In this document: in pieces, positions 27,668-35,984 of the stretch | Layout: every line of letters starts with the position of its first letter | How positions within the stretch are numbered: position 1 is the first letter of the stretch | Source of the DNA: Psychrosphaera ytuae | Lineage (GTDB): Bacteria; Pseudomonadota; Gammaproteobacteria; Enterobacterales; Alteromonadaceae | DNA: 64,000 nucleotides | NCBI RefSeq assembly: GCF_017638545.1 | Contig: NZ_CP072110.1 | Coordinates: 992,001 to 1,056,000, forward strand | Reading direction: 5' to 3' | Notes under the pieces: model-generated | Seen by the model: the letters and a program-made list of their open reading frames with translations, nothing else | What the model was told of the DNA's origin: nothing | Databases searched by the model: none | Translations under genes and position numbers: made by a program

Positions 27668-27711
27668 CCACATGTGAAGTTAATGGTAGGTGAATACCTA
27701 CCTTCATGTGG
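27668..27711 (+). other. Two-part intercistronic hairpin between yeaG and yeaH
   Basis: Outer arms CCACATG-tg-AAG (27668-27679) and CTTCATGTGG (27702-27711) pair with a two-base bulge. Inner arms GTAGGT (27686-27691) and ACCTAC (27696-27701) close a 4-base loop. No T-run follows. It may be a processing or stability element separating kinase and yeaH translation. Confidence 0.6.
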
Positions 27712-27734
27712 ACTAGGTAACGTACGAGGTGTTC

Positions 27735-29012
27735 ATGGCTCAGTTTATTGATCGACGCCTAAATGGTAAAAACAAAAGCGCCGTTAATCGTCAGCGCTTT
27801 TTAAGGCGTTACAAAAGCCAAATAAAAAAAGCAGTCGCTGACTCCATCAGTCAGCGCAGCGTGACCGATACTGAAAGTGGTGAAAACATCACGATTCCGT
27901 CGCGCGATATCAAAGAGCCTATATTTCATCAAGGCCAAGGGGGTGATCGCAATCGAGTCTTACCTGGCAATGATCAATTTTCTCCGGGAGATAAGATCCC
28001 TCGACCTCAAGGTCAAGGACAAGGTGGTGGCGGTGGAGAAGCCAGCGACTCTGGTGAAGGACAAGATGAGTTTAGCTTTTCTATTTCTATGGACGAATAC
28101 TTAAACCTCTTGTTTGACGATTTGGAATTACCAAACTTAAAAGAAACCCAGCTTCAATCCCAAGTCGACTACGAGACGGTAAGAGCCGGTTACAAAGCAG
28201 AAGGGATTCCTTCTAACATAGACATAGTTCGGTCTTTGCGTGGTGCTCAAGCAAGACGCATCGCATTAACTGGAGGTAAAAGAAAAGCACTGGAGGAGCT
28301 AAAGGCGCAACTGCAAGAGTGCCTAGCCTCAAAGTCACCTGATCAACAACAAATCAATCTGCTGAACCAACAAATTGAGGAGCTCGAAGCCAAAATTAAA
28401 CGAGTGCCGTTTATTGATACCTTTGACCTTCGTTATCGCAACTACGATAAACGCCCAATACCCAATAACAATGCAGTAATGTTTTGCTTAATGGACGTTT
28501 CGGGCTCTATGGATCAAGCAACTAAAGATATGGCAAAACGCTTTTATATTTTGTTGTATCAGTTTTTGACTCGCAGTTATGACAACATCGAGGTGGTCTT
28601 TATTCGCCACCATACTCAGGCAACAGAGGTCGATGAGCACACGTTTTTTTATTCACAAGAGACAGGTGGGACAATTGTTAGTTCGGCGCTTTCACTAATG
28701 GATGAAATTGTCGAGCAACGATACCCTCCTAGTCAGTGGAATATTTATGCAGCACAAGCTTCAGACGGAGACAACTGGGCTGATGATTCACCTAAGTGCG
28801 CACAACTAATGGAAAACAAAATTCTGCGTTATTGCCGTTATTACGCTTATATCGAAATCACCACCAGAAGTCATCAAACTCTATGGCATGAATATCAAAA
28901 CTTAACGGAGCGCTTTCCGAATTTTGCGATCAAAAACATTAAAAAAGCCAGTGATATTTACCCTATTTTCCGAGAGTTTTTCAAAAAACAACTCGCACCT
29001 AAAGCGAGTTAA
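27735..29012 (+). CDS. yeaH: YeaH/YhbH family protein (DUF444, vWA-like)
   Basis: Partner of the YeaG kinase. The start was set at ATG 27735 (MAQFIDRRLNGKNKSAVNRQ), preceded by GAGG with good spacing; a GTG six bases earlier is less likely. The protein is 425 residues, close to E. coli YeaH (427). A glycine-rich linker at about 90-110 precedes a coiled segment. A von Willebrand A-like domain follows, with the metal-site motif DVSGSMDQ at about 256-263 and TGGTIVSSAL. The ribosome binding site of ycgB overlaps its 3-prime end, so the operon is tight. Confidence 0.96.
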   Translation: MAQFIDRRLNGKNKSAVNRQRFLRRYKSQIKKAVADSISQRSVTDTESGENITIPSRDIKEPIFHQGQGGDRNRVLPGNDQFSPGDKIPRPQGQGQGGGGGEASDSGEGQDEFSFSISMDEYLNLLFDDLELPNLKETQLQSQVDYETVRAGYKAEGIPSNIDIVRSLRGAQARRIALTGGKRKALEELKAQLQECLASKSPDQQQINLLNQQIEELEAKIKRVPFIDTFDLRYRNYDKRPIPNNNAVMFCLMDVSGSMDQATKDMAKRFYILLYQFLTRSYDNIEVVFIRHHTQATEVDEHTFFYSQETGGTIVSSALSLMDEIVEQRYPPSQWNIYAAQASDGDNWADDSPKCAQLMENKILRYCRYYAYIEITTRSHQTLWHEYQNLTERFPNFAIKNIKKASDIYPIFREFFKKQLAPKAS

Positions 29013-29021
29013 GGAGTCGTT

Positions 29022-30563
29022 ATGACAGACATTAAACGACGCACTGATACCCCTCTTTCTGACGGCCCTGATTGGACCTTTGAATTACTGCAGTCTTACA
29101 AAGATGAAATAGAGCGAGTTGCCAAATTCTACCGACTCGACACATACCCTAACCAAATCGAGATCATTACCTCAGAACAAATGCTAGATGCCTACTCGAG
29201 TGTCGGCATGCCAATTAATTATCACCATTGGTCCTTTGGCAAAAAGTTTATCGAGTCAGAACAAAACTACAAACGCGGATATATGGGTTTGGCTTATGAG
29301 ATTGTCATCAACTCTGATCCCTGTATTTCTTATCTTATGGAAGAAAACACCATGACGATGCAGGCACTTGTCATGGCTCATGCCTGTTATGGCCACAATT
29401 CATTTTTTAAAAACAACTATTTATTTAAGACATGGACGGATGCCAGCTCTATCATTGATTATTTAATTTTTGCTCGAAATTACATTGAAAAATGTGAACA
29501 AAAATATGGCGTTGAAGAGGTCGAGTCTATTTTGGACTCATGTCATGCACTGATGAACTTGGGCGTCGACCGCTACAAACGACCACAAAAGATCTCCATG
29601 TTTGAAGAGCAAAAGCGTCAGCAAGAACGTGAAGAATATCTGCAAAGCCAAGTTAATGAATTATGGCGAACCATCCCATCACAACAAAAAGAGCTCAGAA
29701 AAAAGCAGAATAACTTTCCGTCAGAACCTCAAGAAAACATTCTGTATTTCTTCGAAAAACACGCTCCATTGCTCTTACCCTGGCACAGAGAACTGATCAG
29801 AATTGTTCGTAAAGTTTCTCAATATTTTTATCCACAAAAGCAAACCCAAGTAATGAACGAAGGCTGGGCAAGCTTTTGGCATTACACTATTCTCAATCAC
29901 TTATATGATGAAGGACTTGTTACAGAGCGCTTTATTTTAGAATTTTTACACAGCCATACCAGTGTGGTGTATCAACCGCCTTACAACCACCCAGGCTTTA
30001 GCGGTATTAATCCCTACGCCTTGGGCTTTGCTATGTTTAAAGATATACGAAGAATGTGTGAAGAACCCGACGACGAAGACCGCGCATGGTTTCCGGATAT
30101 TGCTGGTAAAGACTGGCTCGAAACCCTTCATTACGCGATGGAGAACTTTAAAGATGAAAGCTTTATCGCGCAATTTTTGTCGCCTAAAGTGATGCGTGAT
30201 TTAAAATTATTTAACTTACAAGACTACCGCGCCAACCAACACTTGGAAGTGACCGCAATTCACAACGAGCAAGGCTACCGCGAGGTCCGTGAGCGACTCG
30301 CTGCACAATACAACTTGAGTAACCTAGAACCGAATATTCAAATTACCAATGTAGATATCAACGGTGACCGCTCGTTAACACTAGAGTATGTGCCTCACAA
30401 CCACATACCTTTGAGCCAGTCTGTCGAAGAAATGATGAAACACTTACATCGATTATGGGGCTTTAAAGTTCAGTTAATGAATAAAGATGAGAATGGTGAG
30501 TTGACGTTATTAAGCGAGTGCCCCGCTCTTACTCCAAAGGAGCAAGAGCGAGCCAACGGTTAA
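29022..30563 (+). CDS. ycgB: SpoVR family protein YcgB
   Basis: Third gene of the YeaG-YeaH-YcgB module; the SpoVR family was first found in Bacillus spore cortex formation, and its enterobacterial role lies in stationary phase and peptidoglycan stress. The protein is 513 residues (E. coli 510). Conserved features include the HHWSFGKKF segment, HACYGHNSFFKNN, and NEGWASFWHYTI, which carries a metal-site-like HExxH-type arrangement of acidic and His residues. It follows yeaH by 9 bases. Its stop overlaps the convergent diguanylate cyclase gene by 4 bases. Confidence 0.95.
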   Translation: MTDIKRRTDTPLSDGPDWTFELLQSYKDEIERVAKFYRLDTYPNQIEIITSEQMLDAYSSVGMPINYHHWSFGKKFIESEQNYKRGYMGLAYEIVINSDPCISYLMEENTMTMQALVMAHACYGHNSFFKNNYLFKTWTDASSIIDYLIFARNYIEKCEQKYGVEEVESILDSCHALMNLGVDRYKRPQKISMFEEQKRQQEREEYLQSQVNELWRTIPSQQKELRKKQNNFPSEPQENILYFFEKHAPLLLPWHRELIRIVRKVSQYFYPQKQTQVMNEGWASFWHYTILNHLYDEGLVTERFILEFLHSHTSVVYQPPYNHPGFSGINPYALGFAMFKDIRRMCEEPDDEDRAWFPDIAGKDWLETLHYAMENFKDESFIAQFLSPKVMRDLKLFNLQDYRANQHLEVTAIHNEQGYREVRERLAAQYNLSNLEPNIQITNVDINGDRSLTLEYVPHNHIPLSQSVEEMMKHLHRLWGFKVQLMNKDENGELTLLSECPALTPKEQERANG

Positions 30564-31528
30564 CCGTTGTGTTTGTAAATGCGAACCTGATTTCGGCCGT
30601 TGCTCTTTGCTGCATATAAAGCAGAGTCTGCGGCTTCTATCCATTTTTGATGATTGGTGAAATCACGATTAAATTCGGCAATACCCAAGCTTACCGTAAA
30701 CTTAATTTCGACCTCGTTAAACACCACCATTGATGCTTCAACATTACGACGAACCCGCTCCGCAAAAATTGCCGCGTGTTTAGCATCGGTTTCTGGCAAA
30801 ATCACCGCAAACTCTTCACCGCCGTAACGACCACCGATATCGGTCTCTCGTAGATTTTTCTTTAAGATCTTCGCTAAGTGCAGTATTGCTTCGTCACCCG
30901 CAGCATGACCATAGTTGTCATTCACTTGCTTGAAGTGGTCAATATCAAATATCAACAACGAGCTGATGTTTTGTGTTCGGCGCTGACGTTGGAATTCTTT
31001 TTTAAGGCACTCTTCCCAGTAACCTCGGTTATTAAGGTTGGTCAGCCTGTCCGTTTGACTCAATCGCTTCAGTTCAGTGTTAACTTCTTCAAGCTCTAGT
31101 TTAGATACCGCCACATCTGTTACATCGTAAATAATGATACAAATATGGGTCACACTACCCATGGTATTGGTCAATGGAATAAAGGTCGCGTTTTGATACA
31201 TAAAGGGCGCGACACTTGTAATAGGCCGGTAGTTTTTGAACTTGAATATATGCGGAGTCTGTTCCCAGATTGTAAAGGCTCTATTTTTTAATACAAAAAC
31301 GGGATCTGTCTTTTGTCGCAACCAAGGTTCATCTAACTCAGGAAAGGTTTCAAATAATGACTGGTTACGAACATCATAAGGTGAGCGGCCGCTGTGATTT
31401 TCCATAAACCCATTCCAAACCTGAATGCGATACTCATTGTCTAATACAATAAGGCCAACATCGACCGATTGGAACATGTCTAAAAGCCAGTGGACTTCTG
31501 ATACTTCGATTTGCGCTGTTTCGCTCAT
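30560..31528 (-). CDS. PAS-GGDEF diguanylate cyclase
   Basis: Cytoplasmic enzyme making cyclic di-GMP. The protein is 322 residues, with an N-terminal PAS sensor domain (about 15-135), a short coiled linker and a GGDEF domain (about 155-320). The catalytic motif is GGEEF at 236-240, with an RETD I-site at 227-230. No signal peptide or membrane helix is present. It starts 3 bases after the stop of the response regulator-CheC gene, so the two form one operon. The receiver-phosphatase protein may be linked to this enzyme's control, which is inference. Confidence 0.9.
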   Translation of the reverse strand: MSETAQIEVSEVHWLLDMFQSVDVGLIVLDNEYRIQVWNGFMENHSGRSPYDVRNQSLFETFPELDEPWLRQKTDPVFVLKNRAFTIWEQTPHIFKFKNYRPITSVAPFMYQNATFIPLTNTMGSVTHICIIIYDVTDVAVSKLELEEVNTELKRLSQTDRLTNLNNRGYWEECLKKEFQRQRRTQNISSLLIFDIDHFKQVNDNYGHAAGDEAILHLAKILKKNLRETDIGGRYGGEEFAVILPETDAKHAAIFAERVRRNVEASMVVFNEVEIKFTVSLGIAEFNRDFTNHQKWIEAADSALYAAKSNGRNQVRIYKHNG

Positions 31529-31531
31529 AAC

Positions 31532-32536
31532 TTACACATCAAATAAAAAGTTGAGTTTGTTTTGTAACGTCGGAATTGAATCCTCAGTGATAAGTAACAA
31601 CAAATCACACGTCACATCATAGCCTTCCAATCCATAACTGATTTCTATGGTTAAGGTTTTTTTCCAATGTGTTGAATTGGTATAAATCAACTCAGAAACA
31701 TTGGCGTGTTGACCTAAAACGACTGGATGACCTTGGCTGAAATTTAAATCGAGTTGTTCCGACAAACCTTTCAAAACCGAACCGATGAGAATGTTGCCAA
31801 TGTCCATGAGCAACTCAAGCTCTATCTTATCGTTCATCTGGCCTTCGTAATTCATCAGCTTAGCAATGTCTTCAAAACCAGAGTCATTGAGGATTAGTAA
31901 TGCTTCGCCAGCGACACCACCACTAATAAAGCCCTGACACACACCAGAGGTAGCCGTATTGGACTCAACCGATTGTAAAGCCATAGACAATTCGCTGACT
32001 TCCAATACATTTACATTTGGAATAGGTAATTTAACAAAGACTTTTAAAACTTCTGCTAATAGACTGCCGGCTTGACCCATTGCAACGTTCGTCACCTCTT
32101 GCAAAACGTCACGCGTTTCGTCATCCATCATAGTGTCGAGCGTCGGCTTGTGTTTGGTAAGGTCCGACTCGCTGTTAACACCATACTTGGTTAACAACTC
32201 TTGTAGTTTATTTTTATCAATTGGCTTTTTGATAAAATCTAACGCGCCTAAACTCTTCACGCGTTCGTGTGCTTCTTTTTGAATATCGCCAGAAACGACA
32301 ATGGTTAGAACAGGGATCCCTTCGTTCTTTATCGCCTCTAAAACCCCGTAACCGTCTAATATTGGCATGTTCAAATCAAGAAACAGCACGTCGCCCATGC
32401 CCTTTCGCAATTTTTCCATTGCGTCTTCACCATTAACGGCAAATGTTATTTCGACGTCCCACTCATCCGGCAACGAGCGTGCCATTTGCTTTCGTGCGAG
32501 GTTCGAGTCGTCACATATTACTACTGACGTTTTCAT
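31532..32536 (-). CDS. Response regulator with CheC-like phosphatase domain
   Basis: The protein is 334 residues. The N-terminal receiver domain has the acidic pair at Asp9/Asp10, phospho-acceptor Asp54 in FLDLNMP, and Lys104 in FIKKPI. The C-terminal half (about 140-334) is CheC/CheX-like. The phosphatase motif D-x3-E-x2-N occurs at Asp143, Glu147 and Asn150, with Pro 23 residues on. A second repeat is degenerate (an Asp replaces the Glu), but its Asn is retained. CheC enzymes dephosphorylate receiver domains. It could act on its own receiver or on another regulator. Co-transcribed with the PAS-GGDEF gene. Confidence 0.85.
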   Translation of the reverse strand: MKTSVVICDDSNLARKQMARSLPDEWDVEITFAVNGEDAMEKLRKGMGDVLFLDLNMPILDGYGVLEAIKNEGIPVLTIVVSGDIQKEAHERVKSLGALDFIKKPIDKNKLQELLTKYGVNSESDLTKHKPTLDTMMDDETRDVLQEVTNVAMGQAGSLLAEVLKVFVKLPIPNVNVLEVSELSMALQSVESNTATSGVCQGFISGGVAGEALLILNDSGFEDIAKLMNYEGQMNDKIELELLMDIGNILIGSVLKGLSEQLDLNFSQGHPVVLGQHANVSELIYTNSTHWKKTLTIEISYGLEGYDVTCDLLLLITEDSIPTLQNKLNFLFDV

Positions 32537-32688
32537 AATTGATTCGTTGACCTTCTCATTAACTAAATCTTCCTTTTTTCAGTCAATTGATATTCATTTA
32601 TTTATAATTCTTTTATAGAAAAACTATAGCAGTTAGTTAACAATAGTATCCAGTAAATTTATATATTTCTCATTACGTTGGTCTATTT

Positions 32689-33348
32689 ATGAAAAAACTT
32701 TTGGCTACATCGTTAATTTTACTCACATCTTGCTCTTTTGCCTACGACATCCAGAAAAATTTACCAGTAAATTACGACACAGTAAAAGCAAATGGCAAAC
32801 CTGTTGCCCTTCTAGGTAATCAAATAAAAGTGGGTCAACAAGCGCCAGATTTTAGAGTTGTTGACGATAAGTTTAGAGTAAAAACCAAACACGACTTCGC
32901 TGGGAAACCTGTATTAATAAGTGCTGTAACCAGTTTAGACACTGGAGTTTGCAGTCTACAGACCAAGCGCTTTAATGATGCTATGGAAGAGTTACCACAG
33001 GACGTTGAGATCATCACTATTAGTGCCGATCTGCCATTTGCACAAAAACGCTTTTGCCAGGCTGAAAATATTGAACGTATTACCACTTATTCTGACTCTG
33101 TTTGGCGAGAGTTTGGTATGAATTACGGCTTGTTGATAAAAGACATGGGACTGCTAGCTCGAGCCGTTTTTGTTATCAGCCCTGACAACGAAGTGGTTTA
33201 CAAAGAAATTGTGTCTGAGCTATCAGAACAACCCAATTACGACGCGGCACTGGCTGCTTTAATTGCCATCTCTGAACAAAATGTAATTGATTCAGAGTCG
33301 ACACCTGACACTGAAAGTGACAACACCAAAGAAGATAAAAACAAATAA
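32689..33348 (+). CDS. tpx: Exported thiol peroxidase (Tpx-type peroxiredoxin)
   Basis: Reduces hydroperoxides with a peroxidatic cysteine. The protein is 219 residues, against about 168 in E. coli. The extra length is an N-terminal signal sequence (MKKLLATSLILLTSCSFA) and an acidic C-terminal tail. The catalytic segment SLDTGVC has Thr85 and Cys88; the resolving Cys123 lies 35 residues on, as in atypical 2-Cys Tpx. LTSC at 12-15 fits a lipobox, and cleavage after SFA is the alternative, so it is either a lipoprotein or a soluble periplasmic protein. Standard Tpx is periplasmic or cytoplasmic depending on species. Confidence 0.85.
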   Translation: MKKLLATSLILLTSCSFAYDIQKNLPVNYDTVKANGKPVALLGNQIKVGQQAPDFRVVDDKFRVKTKHDFAGKPVLISAVTSLDTGVCSLQTKRFNDAMEELPQDVEIITISADLPFAQKRFCQAENIERITTYSDSVWREFGMNYGLLIKDMGLLARAVFVISPDNEVVYKEIVSELSEQPNYDAALAALIAISEQNVIDSESTPDTESDNTKEDKNK

Positions 33349-33393
33349 AATCATAGATTTAAAATTTTATTAAAAATTTTTCACTTTTTTTAG

Positions 33394-33418
33394 TTGAAAA
33401 AATAATGTCTGAACATAA
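33394..33418 (+). promoter_or_regulatory. Possible heat-shock (sigma32) promoter of the hsp20 gene
   Basis: TTGAAA at 33394-33399 is followed after 11 bases by GAACATAA. This shares the CAT core of the sigma32 -10 consensus CCCCATNT but not the C-run. The match is partial. Confidence 0.35.
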
Positions 33419-33427
33419 ATAAGTAGT

Positions 33428-33540
33428 GAGCCTGATGAGACGCCAATTGGGTCCGACAGGCTCAAGGTTTGTTCGAAAGAAAAACCACACTATTAATTTT
33501 AGTTTTTTAACTTATTGCTTAAATAAAAGGATAAGACATT
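33428..33540 (+). promoter_or_regulatory. Candidate ROSE-like RNA thermometer in the hsp20 leader
   Basis: Two elements stand in the leader. First, a long hairpin with arms GAGCCTG (33428-33434) and CAGGCTC (33457-33463) has an inner GAC/GTC stem. Second, at the 3-prime end, TGCTT (33516-33520) can pair with the AAGGA Shine-Dalgarno (33527-33531) across a 6-base loop. The TTGCT anti-SD, with its G-G mismatch against AGGA, is the hallmark of ROSE elements known upstream of ibpA. This is inferred by hand folding. Confidence 0.5.
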
Positions 33541-33981
33541 ATGAGAAATGTAGATCTATCTCCACTTTACCGTTCATTCATTGGCTTTGATCATTTAGCG
33601 TCTTTATTAGACTCTGCTAATCGAAATGACAAGAGCGCCGGTTACCCTCCTTATAACATCGAGTCTGTTGCGGAAGATAAGTATCGCATTACGATGGCCG
33701 TCGCTGGTTTCCAAGAAAGTGAATTGGAAATCCAATCAGAGCACAATACGCTAATTGTCAAAGGTACTAAACCTGAAGCCAATGACAGTGAGCCTAAGAA
33801 GTACCTGTACCAAGGTATTGCGGAACGTAACTTTGAGCGCCGTTTCCAACTTGGTGATTACATCAAAGTCGTTGATGCACAAATGGAAAATGGGTTGTTG
33901 CACATCAACTTAGAACGTGAAGTACCAGAAGCTCTTAAACCGCGAACCATTTCCATAGGTCAAAAGTTACTCACTGAATAA
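33541..33981 (+). CDS. ibpA: Small heat-shock protein, Hsp20/IbpA family
   Basis: ATP-independent holdase chaperone. The protein is 146 residues (E. coli IbpA 137). It starts MRNVDLSPLYRSFIGFDHL, the IbpA opening. The alpha-crystallin domain runs at about 36-125, with YNIESVAEDKYRITMAVAGF, LIVKG, ERNFERRFQLGDYIKV and GLLHINLERE. The symbol is by family resemblance; IbpA and IbpB cannot be separated in a single-copy genome. The leader carries a ROSE-like structure and a partial heat-shock promoter, so thermal control at two levels is likely. Confidence 0.92.
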   Translation: MRNVDLSPLYRSFIGFDHLASLLDSANRNDKSAGYPPYNIESVAEDKYRITMAVAGFQESELEIQSEHNTLIVKGTKPEANDSEPKKYLYQGIAERNFERRFQLGDYIKVVDAQMENGLLHINLEREVPEALKPRTISIGQKLLTE

Positions 33982-34079
33982 GTGGTAATCCTAAAGCAGT
34001 AATTAAGGTTTATCCTCGTTAGTTAGCCAATGACAACTCCCTGGTCTAGTGCTAAATAAATAGAGGAAAACTAGAACAA

Positions 34080-34111
34080 AAAAGCCCAACTATATGTAGT
34101 TGGGCTTTTCT
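34080..34111. terminator. Bidirectional terminator between ibpA and glnB
   Basis: AAAAGCCCAACTA and TAGTTGGGCTTTT-type arms flank a short loop, with A and T runs outside. Serves both convergent genes. Confidence 0.88.
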
Positions 34112-34150
34112 TTATATTAAGAGGCGTAATTTTCAGAGGCGTAAAACAAC

Positions 34151-34489
34151 TTAAATCGCAGCGTCGTTCTCTTCACCCGTTCGAATTCGGATCACTCGCT
34201 CAACTGGTTCAACAAAAATTTTACCATCGCCAATTTTACCTGTCTGCGCAGTTTCTAAAATAGACTCTACGACTTGGTCTAACATGTCATCGACAACGAC
34301 GATCTCTATTCTCATCTTAGGAAGGAAGTCGACCATATACTCAGCACCGCGATATAACTCTGTGTGGCCTTTCTGACGGCCAAAGCCTTTAACTTCGGTC
34401 ACTGTCATACCATTTACGCCCAAATCAGATAGAGCTTCACGGACATCGTCGAGTTTGAATGGTTTAATAATGGCGGTGATTTTTTTCAT
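34151..34489 (-). CDS. glnB: Nitrogen regulatory protein P-II
   Basis: Trimeric signal protein reporting nitrogen and energy status to glutamine synthetase adenylyltransferase and NtrB. The protein is 112 residues, matching E. coli GlnB along its whole length. The T-loop holds uridylylated Tyr51 (TELYRGAEYMVDF), and the C-terminal signature TGKIGDGKIFV and RIRTGEEND are intact. No amtB is adjacent, and key residues match GlnB more than GlnK. Divergent from nadE. Confidence 0.93.
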   Translation of the reverse strand: MKKITAIIKPFKLDDVREALSDLGVNGMTVTEVKGFGRQKGHTELYRGAEYMVDFLPKMRIEIVVVDDMLDQVVESILETAQTGKIGDGKIFVEPVERVIRIRTGEENDAAI

Positions 34490-34580
34490 GGCAGACTCTC
34501 AATTTAAAATTTCAACTAGAGGGTTAGACTTTAATCGCATAGAATACGCTGACTAATCTAACTTTAGAAGTGTTAAATCT

Positions 34581-35411
34581 ATGGATGCCAAACAAATTCG
34601 TGAAGAAATGAAAGTGTTAGCTGAGATTGATCCGGCAGCAGAAGTTGCCCGTCGCGTCTCTTTTATCAAACAAACCCTACTCAACTCTGGAGCCAAAACT
34701 TTAGTGTTAGGTATTAGTGGTGGTGTAGACTCTTCGACCTGTGGACGTTTGGCACAATTAGCGGTAAATGAACTCAACGAGCAGCAACCTGGTAATTACC
34801 AATTTATCGCTGTGCGACTCCCTTACGGTGTGCAAGCCGATGAAGATGAGGCTCAATTAGCACTTAGCTTCATTCAGCCAACTAAAGTGGTCACTGTAAA
34901 TGTAAAAGCCGGTGCAGATGCAATTCACAGTGAAGTACTTGGTGCATTACCGGATGATTTAAAGGCTGAATTAGCAGAAGCCAAAGTTGACTTTGTAAAA
35001 GGGAATGTAAAAGCCCGTGCTCGTATGGTCGCTCAATATGAAATTGCCGGCCTTTTAGGTGGCCTAGTACTTGGTACCGACCACTCAGCCGAAAACATTA
35101 CCGGGTTTTATACCAAATGGGGTGATGGCGCGTGTGATTTAATTCCGCTATTTGGCCTTAGTAAGCGTCAAGTAAGAGCTATCGCAAACTACCTTGGTGC
35201 ACCAAAGCTGTTAGTTGAAAAGGCACCGACTGCGGATTTAGAAGACTTGGCGCCTGGCAAAAAAGATGAAGACGCGTTGGGTTTAAGCTATGACCAAATC
35301 GATGACTTCCTCGAAGGAAAACCAGTATCAGCTGAAGTAGAGCAAAAGCTAGTGGCGATTTTTAATGCGACTCAACACAAGCGCCAGCCTATTCCTACTG
35401 TTTACGATTAA
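34581..35411 (+). CDS. nadE: NH3-dependent NAD+ synthetase
   Basis: Amidates deamido-NAD to NAD+ with ATP and ammonia. The protein is 276 residues (E. coli 275). The PP-loop motif SGGVDSS is at 46-52, with RLPYGVQADE, GTDHSAENITGF and KAPTADLED as in the ammonia-dependent family. No glutaminase (nitrilase) domain is present. It is divergent from glnB; both concern nitrogen status, though co-regulation is only suggested by position. A strong terminator follows. Confidence 0.97.
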   Translation: MDAKQIREEMKVLAEIDPAAEVARRVSFIKQTLLNSGAKTLVLGISGGVDSSTCGRLAQLAVNELNEQQPGNYQFIAVRLPYGVQADEDEAQLALSFIQPTKVVTVNVKAGADAIHSEVLGALPDDLKAELAEAKVDFVKGNVKARARMVAQYEIAGLLGGLVLGTDHSAENITGFYTKWGDGACDLIPLFGLSKRQVRAIANYLGAPKLLVEKAPTADLEDLAPGKKDEDALGLSYDQIDDFLEGKPVSAEVEQKLVAIFNATQHKRQPIPTVYD

Positions 35412-35436
35412 CCTCGACTAAATCATATTTAGATGT

Positions 35437-35465
35437 AAAAAGACCGACTATATGTCGGTCTTTTT
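35437..35465. terminator. Bidirectional terminator between nadE and pilus operon
   Basis: AAAAAGACCGAC and GTCGGTCTTTTT flank a 5-base loop. It also ends the convergent minor pilin operon. Confidence 0.9.
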
Positions 35466-35467
35466 AG

Positions 35468-35983
35468 TTAACTACAATCAATCAAAGCGGAGTCTTTTTC
35501 GACTCTAACCCGCCCCACGTTAGACACCGACAATGCCCTCGCAAAGCTTTGCATATCTTCTTTTTGGCATATCGAAATTGTCGCAGTCGTTGCCCCGGCC
35601 GTACTAATTGGCGCAAAAACAACTGAACTCCTCGTCGACTTTATATGAAAATCCTTTACCAAATCGGCAGTACCAATAATCTCTTCGTTAGCATTTAACG
35701 CGCCATCTCCGTTTTCATCAACGAAGATCATTTTCGTCAAACTCCAATCCGTTTGGCCTGTACATGTCTCCATGTCTACCGTTGGACATACAACAACAAA
35801 CCGATTTTCATTTATTGCCGTATGGCGAGCCAATTGTAATGCAGAACTCACGTGATTGACCGTCGCAGCTACCTTATTTCGAGTAAAAAAATTCCCTAAA
35901 GAAGGTGCAACTGAAGTAGTGATCATTGCGAACAGCGCCAAAGTCACTAACACTTCTATAAGCGTAAAACCACGTTGGTTCAT
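35468..35983 (-). CDS. GspH/FimT-type minor pseudopilin
   Basis: Type IV pilus or pseudopilus minor subunit. The start was set at ATG 35983 (MNQRGFTLIEVLVTLALF), directly following the pilE stop, because the longer in-frame start would overlap pilE and add non-pilin residues. The product has 171 residues. The prepilin peptidase site G-FTLIE with Glu5 is followed by the hydrophobic helix, and the GspH/FimT domain spans the rest. It is the last gene of the operon. In Pseudomonas fimT/fimU stand at the other end, so the order differs. Confidence 0.87.
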   Translation of the reverse strand: MNQRGFTLIEVLVTLALFAMITTSVAPSLGNFFTRNKVAATVNHVSSALQLARHTAINENRFVVVCPTVDMETCTGQTDWSLTKMIFVDENGDGALNANEEIIGTADLVKDFHIKSTRSSVVFAPISTAGATTATISICQKEDMQSFARALSVSNVGRVRVEKDSALIDCS

Positions 35984-35984
35984 A

